From Seriola aureovittata (Eukaryota; Chordata; Actinopteri; Carangiformes; Carangidae): DNA of 64,000 nucleotides. The translations under genes and the position numbers were made by a program. Position 1 is the stretch's first letter. Every line of letters starts with the position of its first letter. The stretch is taken from NCBI RefSeq assembly GCF_021018895.1, contig NC_079368.1:9422001-9486000 (forward strand). Direction: 5' to 3'. Positions 1 through 10,750 of this stretch are shown piece after piece. Under the pieces are notes generated by a model. It saw only the letters and a list, made by a program, of their open reading frames with translations. It had not been told where the DNA came from and ran no database searches.

Positions 1-34
1 GAAAAGGCGCTGCTGTTTTGTCTAGTAATGTATA

Positions 35-660
35 TATAGACAGGTGTTTACAGCAGGTTTGACACTTGGGACGTAGTGCTCAGCAGGTCGCAGGTGATTA
101 CAGCCTGCTAGGGTTTTAAGAAGTGCAGTTTTGGAGTCCACTAGTCTAGAATCTAAGTTTAGGGAGGAAAATCTCCATAGTATAGAAGACTATCCGCCTG
201 ATAGCCACATTTATAATATTGAGACTGTCTCCCTCCCCCGCCGTACTACTCATAAGTTCTTTAAACATGCAAATCCACACATATTGGCCACCATTCCTTT
301 AACCTGTGGCAATGAAGTGTTTCACAAAGCATCTGACACATTTCTCCAAAACAAAATCAATACTGTATCATCACACCGTCACATGTGCAGGCCCTCTACA
401 TTTTTCCTTAGAAATAAGATAAACACAGTTCTGTCCAGCCTCAGTTGCCCCTCTCACCACTAAAACCAGAAAGTTAAAGAGGTCGACACCATGGTGTGCT
501 GAAGAAACACAGCGCTGAAGCAGGCCTGCAGGAGAATGGAGCGCAAGTCAAAATCTGAAGCACTCTACCTTCAGTGGCACAAGTCTGAGTCAAAATACAA
601 GTGTGCTCTCTCTCCACTGCTAGAGCAGGCTACTCCTCTCAGTTAATAAACAGACTTCTT
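35..660 (+). mobile_element. Non-LTR retrotransposon (LINE) fragment, copy A, internally deleted
   Basis: Positions 35-470 are nearly identical to 6080-6470. They contain an open stretch (131-463) beginning MESTSLESKF that reads like the poorly conserved N-terminal part of a fish LINE. The sequence then jumps to a segment around 480-640 whose broken translation (CRRMERKSKSEALYLQWHKS and following) resembles the linker between endonuclease and reverse transcriptase in L2/Maui/Rex-type elements. The endonuclease region present in copy B (6480-7185) is missing, so this copy has an internal deletion. No intact reverse transcriptase is visible. The LINE assignment rests mainly on the endonuclease of copy B. 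The left boundary may lie outside the window. Confidence 0.6.
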
Positions 661-960
661 TTTGACAGCCACGTGTAAGAAGTTCCGCCCCCCTCCCCGT
701 TTTTAACTCTTTGTATATTTTTAATGGACTAGTCTGGACAAGATAGCACTGATGTCACGTCACTCTGCTGTCTGGCATCAACCGCGAGCGAAAAAAAGCT
801 ACGTCATACACATCTAAACTTCCTGCATCCTTGAATGATAAACCCCCCTCTTGGAAGGTGGACATTGACCTGAGCTCACCCGGTCTTGCAGTGTGAATTG
901 GTGAGACTTTTTTACTGGCAAAGCCATCAGCCATGTAGATGGAGAAATAAACAAAGGCAA
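661..960. other. Unassigned sequence between two repeats
   Basis: No gene-like exon is visible here. The two short minus-strand open frames (755-1054 and 814-1002) have no recognisable domain and overlap the next repeat. This stretch has no counterpart upstream of the second serpin, so it was either lost from copy B or inserted in copy A. Confidence 0.4.
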
Positions 961-1590
961 AGTGTAACGGGGTGTGGTAGGACCCAATTGCAGCACAACC
1001 AAACAGGTGAATAGTTGGCAATGATTTATTAATGAACCAGCAGAGAGAACACACAGGTGGGTATTAGGGGTAGAGGATGGGGTCCGGGGCTGGAGAGCCG
1101 TGGGTCAGGTGAGTGGAGAGAGGTGACTGAGCTCACACTCAGGGGAAAGTTCGTGGACCCAAAGGCTGGGGCTGGCGGTGCCGGGCGTTAGGGAGCAGGA
1201 GGATCAGAACCAGGGGAGCAGTCGGCGGGGCAGACAAACAAGGAGGAAGCAGGCAGGCGGCCAATCGGAGTCAGACGAAGGATCGGGAAACCAGCAGGGA
1301 AGCACTCACGTTGCGACGTCGGAACTGGAGAACGCAAAACAGCCACAGGGACAGGGACAAGCAGACGGGGACCAGGAAGCGCACAGGCAGAACTCGTGGT
1401 CGGCGACAGAAGCTGAGGCGTTTACCGGGTCAGGGACGAGCAGAGTCGATAACGGGAAGTCAGTCCTGAGATGACTGCTGGAAGGTCTAGCATGATAGTG
1501 AGAACAATCTGGCAAAGAGCAAGTGAACCGGGGATGCATATATACTGGCCTGATTGGAGATCGAGTGCAGCTGGGGGCAACAGGTGAGGA
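961..1590. repeat. Probable dispersed teleost repeat upstream of serpin copy A
   Basis: A GC-rich block begins near the motif GTAACGGGGTGTGGTAGGAC and contains a run resembling TTATTAATGAACCAGCAGAG. This is a layout I associate with abundant non-autonomous fish repeats. It is absent upstream of serpin copy B, where LINE sequence and a CT microsatellite occupy the equivalent place. Its right part (from about 1578) is shared with 7261 onward. The open frames across it (1178-1474 and minus-strand 1306-1685) show no protein domain. The exact family is not identified. Confidence 0.4.
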
Positions 1591-1667
1591 CAATGAGGCT
1601 GATTAGGAGGTGTGGCAGAGTGGAGAGTGACACAGAGGCATAGCAGGCGAGGACGGGCTTCCATCAA

Positions 1668-1756
1668 ACGCATAAAATGGGACATCTCCCTCTGTCCAGC
1701 CTGTGCTTCACTGTCTGTGGTTGATGAGACACACTGTGAGCAGCGGCCAGAAGGAG
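1668..1756 (+). promoter_or_regulatory. Putative promoter and non-coding first exon of serpin copy A
   Basis: A TATA-like CATAAAATGG lies at about 1670-1680. A conserved stretch then ends in a strong splice donor (GAG/GTAAGTGG, exon end 1756). The matching acceptor is TCTCTTAG just before 2504, six bases upstream of the ATG. This gives a 5' UTR exon of roughly 55 bases and a UTR intron of about 750 bases. The same arrangement recurs in copy B. The transcription start itself is inferred from TATA spacing. Confidence 0.5.
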
Positions 1757-2509
1757 GTAAGTGGTTAAAAAGATTTACAGAGATTTAGAGACATTCATTA
1801 TTTTAGCAATATGTGTTTTTTCCATATATAACATGTTTAACTGCTCCACCTACAGATGCGCGCACACACACAGTTACACATGACTGTGTTAGTTTAATAT
1901 TAGGAATTTAGACTTGAAGCCCCTGAAAACTTTGCTGGAAGTCTTATGTATTTCTGTAGTTACGTTAAATCTCAACTAAACATGCAAGAATGAAACTGAG
2001 TGATTCATAATAACCCAAAACATTGGAACAAAAGAACCAGAAGAAGTTTCACATGAGGGAAGAGCCGGTTTGGGATGAACTGGGCAGAAGATGAAAGCAA
2101 AACAACCTACAAGTGTAACACACTGCAACTTCTGTAACCGTGTTCAGACAAACTTTCTGAATGATGTTTCATTTCAATTGTGGAAAGAATCTAAATTGTG
2201 TTCTTCAATAACACCCCCCCCCCCCCCTGTTTTAATTTCAGAAACACTGGGACATTGAATTATGTAAATCTAAATAGCACCTGGAAAAATGGACATGATG
2301 TAAAACTTTTGACTGGTAGTTCAAAGAAATCTGTTTGTGAAATGACAAACTCTTCTAACTGAAGAAAATAGCGTGTTCTTATAGGAACCAATAACTCATA
2401 GTAAGAAAAGTCATTTTAAACCAACATATTACTTGTGTTGAGTATTTGCCCCAGCAAACATTGTGTAACCCAAATGAACAGTGCTTTTGACCCTTTCTCT
2501 TAGTTCACC

Positions 2510-4216
2510 ATGATGCATGCAGCCCTGAGTATCTGGATCTTATCAGCAGTGGTCTGCCTGGGAAGAAGCAATCCCCATTTAGGCCATGGCAAGGAAAAGA
2601 CATGCCAAGACACTGCAGTTGACCCTGGTACCAGCAGTGTCTCACTGGTGACTTCAGCAAACAAAGAGTTTACCTACAGTCTGTACAGGAAGTTAGTGGC
2701 TCATGCTGACTTACAGGGCAAGAACATCTTCTTCTCACCAAGAAGTGTGTCCATGGCCTTGGCTGCCCTGTCTGTAGGAGCACGGGGGGAGACCCACGAA
2801 CAGCTTTTCAGCGGTCTGGGCTTCAACAGCTCCCTACTGACACAGGCAAATGTAGATCAGGCTTGCCATACAATCCTCGAAAGGTCAAACAAGCTGTCTC
2901 AAGAAGACACCAGTGAAGGGATGGCTGTGTTCATGGATAACTGCTTCAAGCCACACCCTGATTTCCTGGAAGTCTTGAAGCAGTCCTACTTTTCAGAGGG
3001 GTTTAATGTTGACTTCTCCAAAACCACAGACAGCGCCAATACCATCAATACGTATGTGGCAGAGAAGACCAAAGGGAAGATACACAAGTTGGTTGAAAAT
3101 CTGGCTCCAAACACAGTCATGTATCTCATCAGCTACATCTACTTCAAAGGTAAAAGGTATCATGTAATTGCATGTCTCTCTTTTGTTCTGAGGTCACATA
3201 TTTAAGTTTGCTGCATCAACCATAAACTGGGTTTTATTTCCACTCATCACCATCATACAGGAAAGTGGCAGACTCCATTTGACCCTAAACTGACCAAGGA
3301 GGAGGATTTCGTTCTGGCTGAGAACACCAAGGTTTGATCATTTATTCAGAGTGGACTTGAGTTACAATAATTATACATCATGCAGCCATCAATCTGTGTA
3401 TTTATTAATTGAGGGACTTTTTGCTTAAATTGTCATTTTCCAGGTTCCAGTGCAGATGATGAATATGGAGGAAGATGTTGACGTCTATCATGACCTTGCA
3501 ATTAACACATCAGTCCTCCACCTTCCCTTCAACAGCTCCTACTCCATGCTGCTGATGTTGCCTAATAATATGGCAGAACTGGAGACTGCCATTTGCCCAG
3601 GCCACGTCACCAAATGGCTGAAGGGGATGAAGTCCAGGTTTGGGAAAAATCATCCTATAACCATCCTTAAATTCTTGGTTTCTAATATGCATGATTTGAC
3701 ACTGAATAAGTGACTCATCTTTGTCCTGTCAGATCAATTATCACTGTCAGATCAATCACTGCATGTTTGTCTTTTTTCCCAATTTTATAGGACATATGAC
3801 ATATTTGTTCCAAAGTTCTCCATCAAGAATTCCTACAAGCTGAATGATGTGTTGAATCAAATGGGAATGACGGACATGTTTGGTGATCGTGCAAACCTGA
3901 GCGGCATTTCAGAGGGGCAAAAACTGGCAGTGTCAGAGGTAAGGACAGCGAGCATGTCATTGCACGCACATTTCCTACCCAGTATCTCATCCACCTTTCA
4001 TCTCACCCTGCCTGTATTGTGCTTCAGGTCGTGCACCAAGCTACCCTGGATGTGGATGAGGCCGGAGCCATCGCCACAGCTGCCACAGGCATCGGCTGTC
4101 TGTCCCTCCAATACATCCCTGTCATGAGGTTCAATCGTCCATTTATGGTCATGATCGTTGACCGCATCACAGAAGAAACCCTCTTCATTGGCAAGATTAC
4201 CAACCCAAATGAATGA
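2510..4216 (+). CDS. serpina1: Alpha-1-antitrypsin-like serpin, tandem copy A
   Basis: Secreted serine-protease inhibitor of the serpin clade A type. Five coding exons join in phase: 2510-3149, 3261-3331, 3444-3637, 3791-3938 and 4028-4216, giving 413 residues (human alpha-1-antitrypsin precursor: 418). A hydrophobic signal peptide covers residues 1 to about 20. Serpin landmarks include NIFFSPRSVSMALAALSVGA near the N terminus, LSYIYF-type strand residues ending exon 1, and the C-terminal FNRPF...FIGKITNP signature. The reactive loop starts at the hinge EAGAIATAATGIG but continues directly with CLSLQ. Copy B has IMPLSLQ there, so copy A is two residues shorter around the scissile bond. Other differences include His for Asp in GKI(D/H)KL and Asn for Asp in RA(D/N)LSG. 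The first of two consecutive ATGs was taken as start. Relative to mammals, an extra intron splits the central coding exon after ENTK. Orthology within clade A is inferred. Confidence 0.82.
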
Positions 4217-4323
4217 TGACAAAGATTTTTGTGTTGGCTCAAGCACAGCTGTTGCATCAGATATAAACACTTAAACATTTAGTCTGTGGTGTCTTCCTTT
4301 ATGGCTGATTGTTTAGCAAACAT

Positions 4324-4789
4324 TTTTACATGTCTACAAGAACATGCAATGATAGTGATATTAATAATAGTGGAGGTAACGGCAATGGTAAAGTAATGGC
4401 AACTGTAGTGCTCCTCCTGATTTAAAAATAGTAATGACAGTAATAATCATTAATTATAGTAAAATTAAGCAGGTTTAGCTTGTGTGCCTCAAGCCTTCAC
4501 AGGCCTGTGTTATGCTTCTGCATCAAAAGTTGTCTATTTAAAGATCTATATGCTGGGTGGCAAATGTGGGGAGAGTGGACCCCAGCAAGTTTCCACTTGA
4601 TGGGGGGGGGGATCTTTCTCCCCTCTTCTGATTGTTTCAGAAATCTTACATTATTATTCCAGTATCTCCCTTTTGGTTCCCCCATATGCTTGGTCCAGTG
4701 GCAAGCCCCATTGTTTTCACATTAAAAGCTGTTACACTGTTACTATAGAGGATTATCTGGGGCTTTTAAGTGGAACAAATAACAATCTC
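4324..4789. repeat. Intergenic; contains an inverted copy of a repeat also found at 10751-10850
   Basis: No gene is visible. Positions about 4605-4702 read on the minus strand match the plus strand at 10751-10850. The shared core CCACTGGACCA(A/G)GCATATG is followed by CCAAAAGGGAGATACTGGAA with only scattered mismatches. The two copies are therefore inverted relative to each other and flank the Tc1 element plus serpin copy B. The rest of the stretch is AT-rich with no recognisable feature. Confidence 0.6.
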
Positions 4790-6079
4790 ATTCAAAAAGG
4801 TTTGAAGAGAGCAGGGATATAGCTTTGTAGATAACTGGTGTTTCTGGAGACAGTCATTGACACCCTCCACAAGAAGGGTAAGCCACAAAAGGTCATTGCT
4901 AAAGAAGCTGGCTGTTCAGAGTGCTGAAGCATATTCATAGAAAGTTGAGTGGAAGGAAAAAGTGTGGTAGAAAAAGGTGCACAAGCAACAGGGATAACCA
5001 CATCCTTGAGAGGATTGTGAAGCGAAGGCCATTCAAGAATTTGGGGGAGATTCACAAGGAGTGGACTGAGGTTAGAGTCAGTGCAGGTGCGTCAGGACAT
5101 GGGCTACAACTGTCACATTACTTGTGTCAAGCCACTCCTGAACCAGAGACAATGTCAGAAGCGTCTTACCTGGGCTAAGGAGAAAAAGGACTGGACTGTT
5201 GCTCATTGGTCCAAAGTCCTCTCTTCAGATGAAAGTAAATTTTGCATTTCATTTGGAAATCAAAGTCCCAGAGTCTGGAGGAAAAATGCAGAGGCACAGA
5301 ATCCAAGTTGCTTGAAGTCCAGTGTGAAGTTTCCAGTCAGTGATGATTTGGGGAGCCATGTCATCTGCTGGTGTTGGTCCACTGTGTTTTATCAAGTCCA
5401 AAGTCAGGGCAGCCGTCTACCAGGACATTTTTAGAGCACTTCATGTTTCCTTCTGCTGACAAGCTTTATGGAGATGCTGATTTCATTTTCCAGCAGGACT
5501 TGGCACCTGCCCACACTGCCATAGGTAACAATACCTGGTTTAATGACCATGGTATCACTGTGCTTGATTCGCCAGCAAAATCGCCTGACCTGAAGCCCAT
5601 AGAGAATCTATGGGGTATTGTCAAGAGGAAGATGAGAAACACCCGACCCAACAATGCAGACGAGCTGAAGTCCGCTATCAAAGACACCTGGGCTTCTATA
5701 ACACCTCAGCAGTGCCACAGGCTGATCGCCTCCATGCCACGCCGCATTGACGCAGTAATTCATGCAAAAGGAGCCCCGACCAAGTATTGAGTGCATATAC
5801 ATGAACATACTTTTCGGTAGGCCAACATTTCTGTATTAAAAATCCTAGTTTTTTTTGTTTTTTTATATTGATGTTATGTAATATTCTAATTTTCTGAGAT
5901 ACTGAATTTTGGGTTTTCATTAGCTGTAAGCCATAATCATCAAAATTAAGAGAAATAAAGGCTTGAAATATTTCACTCTGTGTCATGAATCTATATAATA
6001 TGAGTTTCACTTTTTGAATAGAATTACTGAAAAAAAAAAACTTTTCCATGATATTCTAATTTATTGAGATGCACCTGTA
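4790..6079 (+). mobile_element. Degraded Tc1/mariner transposon
   Basis: Frames 4921-5178, 5081-5434 and 5371-5790 together give a Tc1-type transposase, interrupted by stops and frameshifts. The catalytic core is recognisable: SSDESKF (first Asp), QQDLAPAHT (second Asp), then SPDLKPIENLWG, whose Glu lies 34 residues after the second Asp, as in DD34E Tc1 elements. The right end carries the common fish terminal sequence (minus strand TACAGGTGCATCTCAATAAA, ending at about 6079). No matching inverted repeat is seen on the left, so the element is 5'-truncated or that end has eroded. It cannot encode an active enzyme as it stands. Confidence 0.9.
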
Positions 6080-7182
6080 TAGACAGGTGTTTACAGCAGG
6101 TTTGACACTTGGGACGTAGTGCTCAGCAGGTCGCAGGTGATTAGAGCCTGCTAGGGTTTTAAGAAGTGCGGTTTTGGAGTCCACTAGTCAAGAATCTAAG
6201 TTTAGGGAGGAAAATCTCCATAGTATAGACTATCCGCCTGATAGCCACATTTATAATATTGAGACTGTCTTCCTCCCCCGCCGTACTACTCATAAGTTCT
6301 TTAAACATGCAAATCCACACATATTGGCCACCATTCCTTTAACCTGTGGCAATGAAGTGTTTCACAAAGCATCTGACACATTTCTCCAAAACAAAATCAA
6401 TACTGTATCATCACACCGTCACATGTGCAGGCCCTCTACATTTTTCCTTAGAGATAAGATAAAAAGATGTGTTATTCCTATTAAGGCTTTGTCTACCACA
6501 AGCCTCACTGACCAGCCAATTTGGCTTCCTGAACATTAGATCACTGTCCAGTAAAGCATTACTAATAAATGACTTGCTGGATATGATTGGTCTCTGTGAA
6601 ACATGGCTTAAACCAAATGTTATCCTTCCTCTTATTTAGGCTTCCCCACCTGATGACCCTAATGCACATGCTGCTCGAGCCACTAAGAAAGGTGGGGTGT
6701 GGCTTTAATCTATAAATCGGATTTCAGGTTAACAACTAAACGGGAAGTGACTTTTATCTCTTTTGAGGCTCTTGTACTGAAATCTTCTTCCTCAGCTAAG
6801 ATTAACCAGGATGACAAACTACGACCATTTCATCTTGTGGTACTTTACAGACCGCTCGGCCCTTATTCACAGTTTCTGGAAGAATTTGGTGAATTTATCT
6901 CAAGTCTTGTCACTGACACCGACGACATTTTAATTATTGGTGACTTTAATATTCACTTGAATAAGGCCTGGGATCCTTTAAAGCCTTTTCAAGCAATTAT
7001 TGAGACTTTTGGTTTCACCCAGTTTGTGGCTGAACCAACTCACTGCAGTGAGTAACACTCTAGACTTGATCCTATCCCGTGGAATAGAGGTATCTAGTTT
7101 GACTGTCTCTCCCGTCACTTCTGCAATCTCTGATCACTTTATCAAGTTTAAAGCAACACTAGCCTGTCCACACATTACTCTT

Positions 7183-7185
<3 letters not shown>
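6080..7185 (+). mobile_element. Non-LTR retrotransposon (LINE) fragment, copy B, with endonuclease domain
   Basis: It starts with the same N-terminal stretch as copy A (frame 6174-6539). It then gives a broken apurinic-type endonuclease: FGFLNIRSLSSKALLINDLL, GLCETWL, LVVLYRPLGPYSQFLEEFGE, DDILIIGDFNIHLN, and further on LDLILSRGIEV and ISDHFIKF. These are the usual blocks of fish L2/Maui-like LINE endonucleases, including the GDFNIH and SDH catalytic motifs. Stops and frameshifts near 6640-6720 and 7050 break it. It ends abruptly at the CT microsatellite, and no reverse transcriptase follows. Confidence 0.82.
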
Positions 7186-7244
<59 letters not shown>

Positions 7245-7260
7245 CTCCCTCTCTCTCTCT
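7186..7260. repeat. (CT)n microsatellite at the LINE/serpin-flank junction
   Basis: About 75 bases of nearly pure CT, with single interruptions near 7241. It sits exactly where LINE sequence stops and the sequence shared with the serpin copy A flank (CAACAGGTGAGGACAATG) begins. Confidence 0.95.
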
Positions 7261-7349
7261 CAACAGGTGAGGACAATGAGGCTGATTAGGAGGTGTGGCA
7301 GAGTGGAGAGTGAGACAGAGGCATAGCAGGCGAGGACGCGCTTCCATCA

Positions 7350-7433
7350 AACGCATAAAATGGGACATCTCCCTCTGCTGTGCTTCACTGTCTGTGGTTG
7401 ATGAGACACACTGTGAGCAGCGGCCAGAAGGAG
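7350..7433 (+). promoter_or_regulatory. Putative promoter and non-coding first exon of serpin copy B
   Basis: The same CATAAAATGG TATA-like box (about 7353-7362) and the same downstream exon ending in GAG/GTAAGTG (exon end 7433) are present as in copy A. A short deletion (copy A reads CTCTGTCCAGCCTGTGC, copy B CTCTGCTGTGC) lies just 3' of the TATA-like box. The UTR intron contains a poly-T tract of about 28 bases (7883-7910) where copy A has poly-C. Splicing to the acceptor before 8197 would place the 5' UTR directly on the ATG exon. Confidence 0.5.
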
Positions 7434-7878
7434 GTAAGTGGTTAAAAAGATTTACAGAGATTTAGAGACAATAATTATTTGAGCAATATGTGTTTTTTCC
7501 ATATATAACATGTTTAACTGCTCCACCTACAGATGTGCACACACAGTTACACATGACTGTGTTTGTGTAATATTAGGAATTTAGACTTGAAGCCCCTGAA
7601 AACTTTGCTGGAAGTCTTATGTATTTCTGTACTTATGTTAATTAATCTCAACTAAACATGCAAGAATGAAACTGAGTGATTCATAATAACCCAAAACATT
7701 GGAACAAAAGAACCAGAAGAAGTTTCACATGAGGGAAGAACCGGTTTGGGATGAACTGGGCAGAAGATGAAAGCAAAGCAACCTACAAGTGTAACACTGC
7801 AACTTCTGTAACCGTGTTCAGACAAACTTTCTGAACGATGTTTCATTTCAATTGTGGAAAGAATCTAAATTGTTTTCT

Positions 7879-7910
<32 letters not shown>

Positions 7911-8202
7911 CTCCCCCCTATGTTTTAATTTCAGAAACACTGAGACATTGAATTATGTAAATCTAAATAGCATCTGGAAAAATGGACATGATGTAAAACT
8001 TTTGACTGGTAGTTCAAAGAAATCTGTTTGTGAAATGACAAACTCTTCTAACTGAAGAAAATAGCGTGTTCTTATAGGAACCAATAACTCATAGTAAGAA
8101 AAGTCATTTTAAACCAACATATTACTTGTGTTGAGTATTTGCCCCAGCAAACATTGTGTAACCCAAATGAACAGTGCTTTTGACCCTTTCTCTTAGTTCA
8201 CC

Positions 8203-9912
8203 ATGATGCATGCAGCCCTGAGTATCTGGATCTTATCAGCAGTGGTCTGCCTGGGAAGAAGCAATCCCCATTTAGGTCATGGCAAGGAAAAGACATGCCA
8301 AGACACTGCAGTTGACCCTGGTACCAGCAGTGTCTCACTGGTGACTTCAGCAAACAAAGAGTTTACCTACAGTCTGTACAGGAAGTTAGCGGCTCATGCT
8401 GACTTACAGGGCAAGAACATCTTCTTCTCACCAAGAAGTGTGTCCATGGCCTTGGCTGCCCTGTCTGTAGGAGCACGGGGGGAGACCCACGAACAGCTTT
8501 TCAGCGGTCTGGGCTTCAACAGCTCCCTACTGACACAGGCAAATGTAGATCAGGCTTGCCATACAATCCTCGAAAGGTCAAACAAGCTGTCTCAAGAAGA
8601 CACCAGTGAAGGGACGGCTGTGTTCATGGATAACTGCTTCAAGCCACAACCTGATTTCCTGGAGGTCTTGAAGAAGTCATACTTTTCAGAGGGGTTTAAT
8701 GTTGACTTCTCCAAAACCACAGACAGCGCCAATACCATCAATACGTATGTGGCAGAGAAGACCAAAGGGAAGATAGACAAGTTGGTTGAAAATCTGGCTC
8801 CAAACACAGTCATGTATCTCATCAGCTACATCTACTTCAAAGGTAAAAGGTATCATGTAATTACATGTCTCTCTTTTGTTCTGAGGTCACATATTTAAGT
8901 TTGATGCATCAACCATAAACTGGGTTTTATTTCCACTCATCACCATCATACAGGAAAGTGGCAGACTCCATTTGACCCTAAACTGACCAAGGAGGAGGAT
9001 TTCATTGTGGCTGAGAACACCAAGGTTTGATCATTTATTCAGAGTGGACTTGAGTTACAATAATTATACATCATGCAGCCATCAATCTGTGTATTTATTA
9101 AGGGACTTTTTGCTTAAATTGTCGTTTTCCAGGTTCCAGTGCAGATGATGAATATGGAGGAAGATGTTGACGTCTATCATGACCTTCCAATTAACACATC
9201 AGTCCTCCACCTTCCCTTCAACAGCTCCTACTCCATGCTGCTGATGTTGCCTAATAATATGGCAGAACTGGAGACTGCCATTTCCCCAGGCCATGTCACC
9301 AAATGGCTGAAGTGGATGAAATCCAGGTTTGGGAGAAATCATCCTATAACCATCCTTAAATTCTTGGTTTCTAATATGCATGATTTGACACTGAATAAGT
9401 GACTCATCTTCATCCTGTCAGATCAATTATCACTGTCAGATCAATCACTGCATGTTTGTCTATTTTCCAATTTTATAGGACATATGACATATTTGTTCCA
9501 AAGTTCTCCATCAAGAATTCCTACAAGCTGAATGATGTGTTGAATCAAATGGGAATGACAGACATGTTTGGTGATCGTGCAGACCTGAGTGGCATATCAG
9601 AGGGGCAAAAACTGGCAGTGTCAGAGGTAAGGACAGCGAGCATATGTCATTGCACGCATATTTCCTACCCAGTATCTCATCCACCTTTCATCTCACCCTG
9701 CCTGTATTGTGCTTCAGGTCGTGCACCAAGCTACCCTGGATGTGGATGAGGCCGGAGCCATCGCCACAGCTGCCACAGGCATCGGCATCATGCCTCTGTC
9801 CCTCCAATACATCCCTGTCATGAGGTTCAATCGTCCATTTATGGTCATCATCATTGACCGTATCACAGAAGAAACCCTCTTCATTGGCAAGATTACCAAC
9901 CCAAACGAATGA
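8203..9912 (+). CDS. serpina1: Alpha-1-antitrypsin-like serpin, tandem copy B
   Basis: Second tandem copy of the secreted serpin. Five exons join in phase: 8203-8842, 8954-9024, 9133-9326, 9479-9626 and 9718-9912, giving 415 residues. Exons 1-4 have exactly the same lengths as in copy A; exon 5 is six bases longer. The reactive loop reads EAGAIATAATGIGIMPLSLQ. Counting the hinge Glu as P17 puts Leu at P1 and Ser at P1', with Met-Pro before it. This is a plausible inhibitory loop with small residues at P8-P12. GKIDKL and RADLSG are kept, so this copy looks nearer the family consensus than copy A. Potential N-glycosylation sites include FNSSL and FNSSY. Expression in liver is expected from the family, not shown here. 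Confidence 0.84.
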
Positions 9913-10245
9913 TGACAGAAAGATTTTGTGTTGGCTCAAGCACAGCTGTTGCATCAGATATAAAATATAAACAATTAAAAACAAAAAAAAAAAAAACACA
10001 TTTGGTCTGGTCTCTTTTATGGCTGATTGTTTAGCGAACAGTTTTACTGTTTATTTGGAAGTAAAAATAATACAGGGAAACATTAACAGGCATTTTCAAA
10101 AGTTATAACATAATATTTAATACAATAAATTCGGGGACTATGGTGCATTTTTAAATACATCCTACAACAATGTCTTTTCAGTTTCAGGAGCTTTTCTGCA
10201 GTCCCTAAGATGGTGAATAAAGACGGCCCATTCAGAAAAACATTA

Positions 10246-10276
10246 ATCTCATTAGATATGACACATCTAATGAGAT
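10246..10276. repeat. Perfect 12-bp inverted repeat (hairpin)
   Basis: ATCTCATTAGAT at 10246-10257, a seven-base spacer ATGACAC, then ATCTAATGAGAT at 10265-10276. The left arm plus spacer recurs at 10315-10333 (TCTCATTAGATATGACACA), so the unit appears twice within 90 bases. It may be the remnant of a small foldback element. Confidence 0.8.
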
Positions 10277-10750
10277 GATGCTGCAGCTGGTTAACTTAGC
10301 GAAACATAAACACTTCTCATTAGATATGACACAACCATTTCTATAAATATATATTTACATATAACCATTACCTGCCAACCAAAAATATATAACATTTTCT
10401 ATACATACATATGAACCCTTTTTTTCTGACATGTCATACTGTATGTGAGGGTCTTGCTGTGTTTTCTGAAATCAGAGGTTGCCTTGGTTGGTTATTAACT
10501 GAAAAGGTAAGCATTGGCTATATATGAACAGATGGTTTTATATTAGTCATATCAGCCCAAATATAACACAAAATAATGTTAAGTATTACCACCTGCTTAT
10601 TTATTACTTAATCAAACAGCCACTAGATGGTCCTTCACCATATAAGAAATAGTATTAGATGATGAGTTAGTTTTAAAGCAGCCCAACACAATCAAAGTAG
10701 TTTGTCCCACTTAATAAAATCCCCATATTACCTCATATACCTCATACGAC

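Larger units (their letters stand above)
35..4323 (+). repeat. Segmental duplication, unit A
   Basis: This block matches 6080-10040 in order and orientation: LINE N-terminal piece, promoter and UTR exon, all five serpin exons, introns, and about 100 bases of 3' flank ending near GCTGATTGTTTAGC. Coding and intronic bases are almost the same by eye. The major differences are 470-1580, where the LINE interior is deleted and another repeat is present, a poly-C instead of poly-T tract near 2212, and the serpin reactive-loop deletion. The left edge may extend beyond the window. Confidence 0.85.
6080..10040 (+). repeat. Segmental duplication, unit B
   Basis: Counterpart of 35-4323. Similarity ends near GCTGATTGTTTAGCGAAC on the right, and on the left begins directly at the Tc1 terminal sequence. 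It retains the LINE endonuclease region that copy A lost. Confidence 0.85.

Noticed and set aside
131..463. 110-residue open frame as a host gene
   Set aside because: Duplicated at 6174-6539 and continuous there with LINE endonuclease sequence; it is transposon-derived.
1178..1685. Overlapping open frames on both strands upstream of serpin A
   Set aside because: GC-rich repeat with no domain; the frames are by-products of composition.
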